A DNA stretch of 45,744 bases, taken from NCBI GenBank assembly GCA_018266765.1, contig JAFDZU010000020.1, forward strand, positions 28,153 to 73,896. Direction: 5' to 3'. This document shows positions 44,307 through 45,744 of the stretch, piece after piece (position 1 is the first letter of the stretch; every line of letters begins with the position of its first letter). The notes beneath the pieces are model-generated. The model was not told the origin of the DNA, made no database searches, and saw only the letters and a list, made by a program, of their open reading frames with translations. This DNA is from Bacteroidota bacterium (GTDB lineage: Bacteria > Bacteroidota > Ignavibacteria > Kapaibacteriales > UBA961). The translations under genes and the position numbers were made by a program.

Positions 44307-45744
44307 ATGAAACGATTCTTTATTTCGTACTTTGTATGTGTATTCAGTATGATAGCTTTGCTTCCAAATACTGACTTTGCACAACAGCCCCGCACACTTT
44401 CGTATCAAGGCATACTCACAGACAGTCAACAAGAACCTATGCCAAATGGAACATATTCCATTACTTTCAATTTGTATTCTACAGCGAACGGTGGTTCACC
44501 ACTTTGGACTGAAACGAACCAAGTACAAACACAAACAGGAGTTTTTGATGTTACACTCGGACAATTTTCCCAAATTAATTTGCCGTTCGACCAGCAATAT
44601 TGGCTTGGGATTACGTTGCAAGGTAAACCTGAAATGACTCCTCGAATTGCACTTGTAGCATCTCCATATTCAATGAATTCTCTCCAATCTTCAATTTCAA
44701 GTGCATTAACACCTGATGCTAAAGGGGCAGTTTTATCATTGAATAATTTATCGGGCAATCTAACTTTGCAAGGTACCGGAGCTACTACTGTTACTCAATC
44801 CGGAACTTCAATAACTATTACGACAAATCTGCCAAACCAAACTATTTTAGCAGATGATAATTCAATAATTGTTGGTAATCCAAATGGATCAACAACTACC
44901 CTAAAAGCAGGTATTATCTCTCTAAAAAACATTGGATCGAGCAATGCTACCACTGATGATATAATAAAATTTGACGGAACAAATTGGAAACCATCAAAAG
45001 AAACATCATATTCAGGAACAAATGGAATCTCTGTTCAAGGACAAAATATTTCACTTGCTTCACAGAATGCTAGTAATGGTCAAGTATTAAAATGGAACGG
45101 ACTTGTTTGGTCTCCTGCAAACGATGATAACTCGGTATATACAGCAGGAGCAGGTATAAGTTTAACTGGTAATCAATTTTCAGCTTTAACTACCGGTGGT
45201 GATTTAAGTGGTCTCCATACAAATGCAACTGTAAACGGATTATTAGGAAAAAAAATACTCGGAACCGGTTTATCAAACGGACAAGTTCTTGTTTATAATC
45301 AATCCGCAAACTCTTGGCAACCTTCATTTGTTGATACAAATCCAAATGATGATATGCTCATCGGTTCAATCGCAGGTGGTGACTTAACAGGTGCTTACCC
45401 TAACCCCGTAGTTGCAAACGGAGCTATCACCAATCTAAAACTAAATTCCGGTGCGGTAACCACAGAAAAAATCGCTGACGGACAAGTTACACTTTCCAAA
45501 CTTGCACCGGGAATCATTCCAACATCATTGCCTCCTTCAGGTACGGCAAGCGGTGATTTATCAGGAAATTACCCAAATCCAACAGTTATCAATATCCAAG
45601 GTAAAGCTATTTCTACAAATAATCCGATAAACGGACAAGTTTTAAGTTGGAACGGTATTACAAGTAAATGGGAGCCGTCAACAGCTGGTACAGGTTCGGT
45701 TACATCAGTCGGACTATCACTGCCTTCATTGTTCTCGGTCTCTG
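44307..45744 (+). CDS. Secreted tail-fibre-like surface protein, 3'-truncated by window edge
   Basis: The frame is open from ATG 44307 to the last base (479 codons seen). A signal peptide (MKRFFISYFVCVFSMIALLPNTDFA) precedes a domain common at the start of secreted proteins in this bacterial group: RTLSYQGILTDSQQEPMPNGTYSITFNLYS in key parts, LWTETNQVQTQTGVFDVTLG, YWLGITLQGKPEMTPRIALVASPYSMN. Then come repeats typical of phage tail fibres and S74-type fibrous proteins: GGDLSGLHTNATVNG, AGGDLTGAYPNPVVANGAIT, SGDLSGNYPNPTV, alternating with NGQVLKWNG..W.P, NGQVLVYNQSANSWQP and NGQVLSWNG...WEP. A trimeric surface fibre is likely. The C-terminus, which would show an S74 autoprotease or T9SS domain, lies outside. 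The signal peptide argues against a prophage gene. Confidence 0.82.
   Translation, partial: MKRFFISYFVCVFSMIALLPNTDFAQQPRTLSYQGILTDSQQEPMPNGTYSITFNLYSTANGGSPLWTETNQVQTQTGVFDVTLGQFSQINLPFDQQYWLGITLQGKPEMTPRIALVASPYSMNSLQSSISSALTPDAKGAVLSLNNLSGNLTLQGTGATTVTQSGTSITITTNLPNQTILADDNSIIVGNPNGSTTTLKAGIISLKNIGSSNATTDDIIKFDGTNWKPSKETSYSGTNGISVQGQNISLASQNASNGQVLKWNGLVWSPANDDNSVYTAGAGISLTGNQFSALTTGGDLSGLHTNATVNGLLGKKILGTGLSNGQVLVYNQSANSWQPSFVDTNPNDDMLIGSIAGGDLTGAYPNPVVANGAITNLKLNSGAVTTEKIADGQVTLSKLAPGIIPTSLPPSGTASGDLSGNYPNPTVINIQGKAISTNNPINGQVLSWNGITSKWEPSTAGTGSVTSVGLSLPSLFSVS

Noticed and set aside
44377-44758. Open frames on both strands inside the beginning of the tail-fibre-like gene
   Set aside because: They lie within the 479-codon frame from 44307 that has a signal peptide and recognisable domains.
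44307-45744. Prophage remnant at the right edge
   Set aside because: The fibre-like repeats follow a signal peptide and a secreted-protein N-domain, and no integrase, capsid or tail gene is visible.

Overview
This is an AT-rich bacterial chromosome segment, most likely from the Bacteroidota/Chlorobiota (FCB) group, in the neighbourhood of Ignavibacteria or Kapabacteria-type lineages. Four proteins end in the 'NPNPF...GxYxxxL' type A C-terminal domain that type IX secretion (T9SS) cargo carries. There is a DUF1800/DUF1501 gene pair, a very long protein of choice-of-anchor-D (ASPM/HYDIN-like) repeats, and a YbeY with a Bacteroidota-style active-site variant. Three intergenic regions carry close matches to the Bacteroidota promoter (TTTG, 19-21 nt, TAnnTTTG). 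Genus and species cannot be read from the sequence.

Layout. 1-870 is the 3' part of an O-antigen ligase/polymerase. 885-9187 (minus) is a secreted-protein cluster: DUF1800, a DUF1501 protein with Tat signal and T9SS tail, then a 1673-residue LamG/ASPM-repeat T9SS protein. 9294-13542 (minus) holds an outer-membrane protein with two OmpA-like domains, and ligA. 13726-18851 mixes phnC, two tandem paralogous secreted (probable beta-barrel) proteins, a LysE-type exporter, a small TRL-like lipoprotein and two unknown lipoproteins. 18988-22173 is an eight-repeat fibronectin-III T9SS protein.

22421-29467 is mostly housekeeping: sucC, phnD, pheT, a likely transcription unit of unknown gene-ybeY-smg-tRNA-Arg(CCT), and rplS. 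29543-31182 are two glycosyltransferases. 31186-36788 (minus) contains a BNR/YCF48-type T9SS propeller protein, a PD40-OmpA protein resembling the T9SS component PorE, a lipoprotein, a methyltransferase and recR. 36940-38109 is a PspA/IM30 gene followed by a YbjN-like gene. 38318-43894 is a complete efflux operon: TetR regulator, YbhG-like adaptor, two ATPases that correspond to the two halves of YbhF, and two ABC-2 permeases (YbhS/YbhR). 44307 to the right edge is the 5' part of a secreted tail-fibre-like surface protein.

Together the genes describe a Gram-negative envelope-centred region: surface polysaccharide synthesis, T9SS cargo, OmpA anchors, lipoproteins, membrane-stress PspA and a multidrug-type exporter, interspersed with core genes. 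There are no insertion sequences, CRISPR arrays, integrases or rRNA genes. The least described parts are the DUF1800/DUF1501 export pair, the unknown gene in front of ybeY, the PspA-YbjN pair and the secreted fibre-like protein at the right edge.
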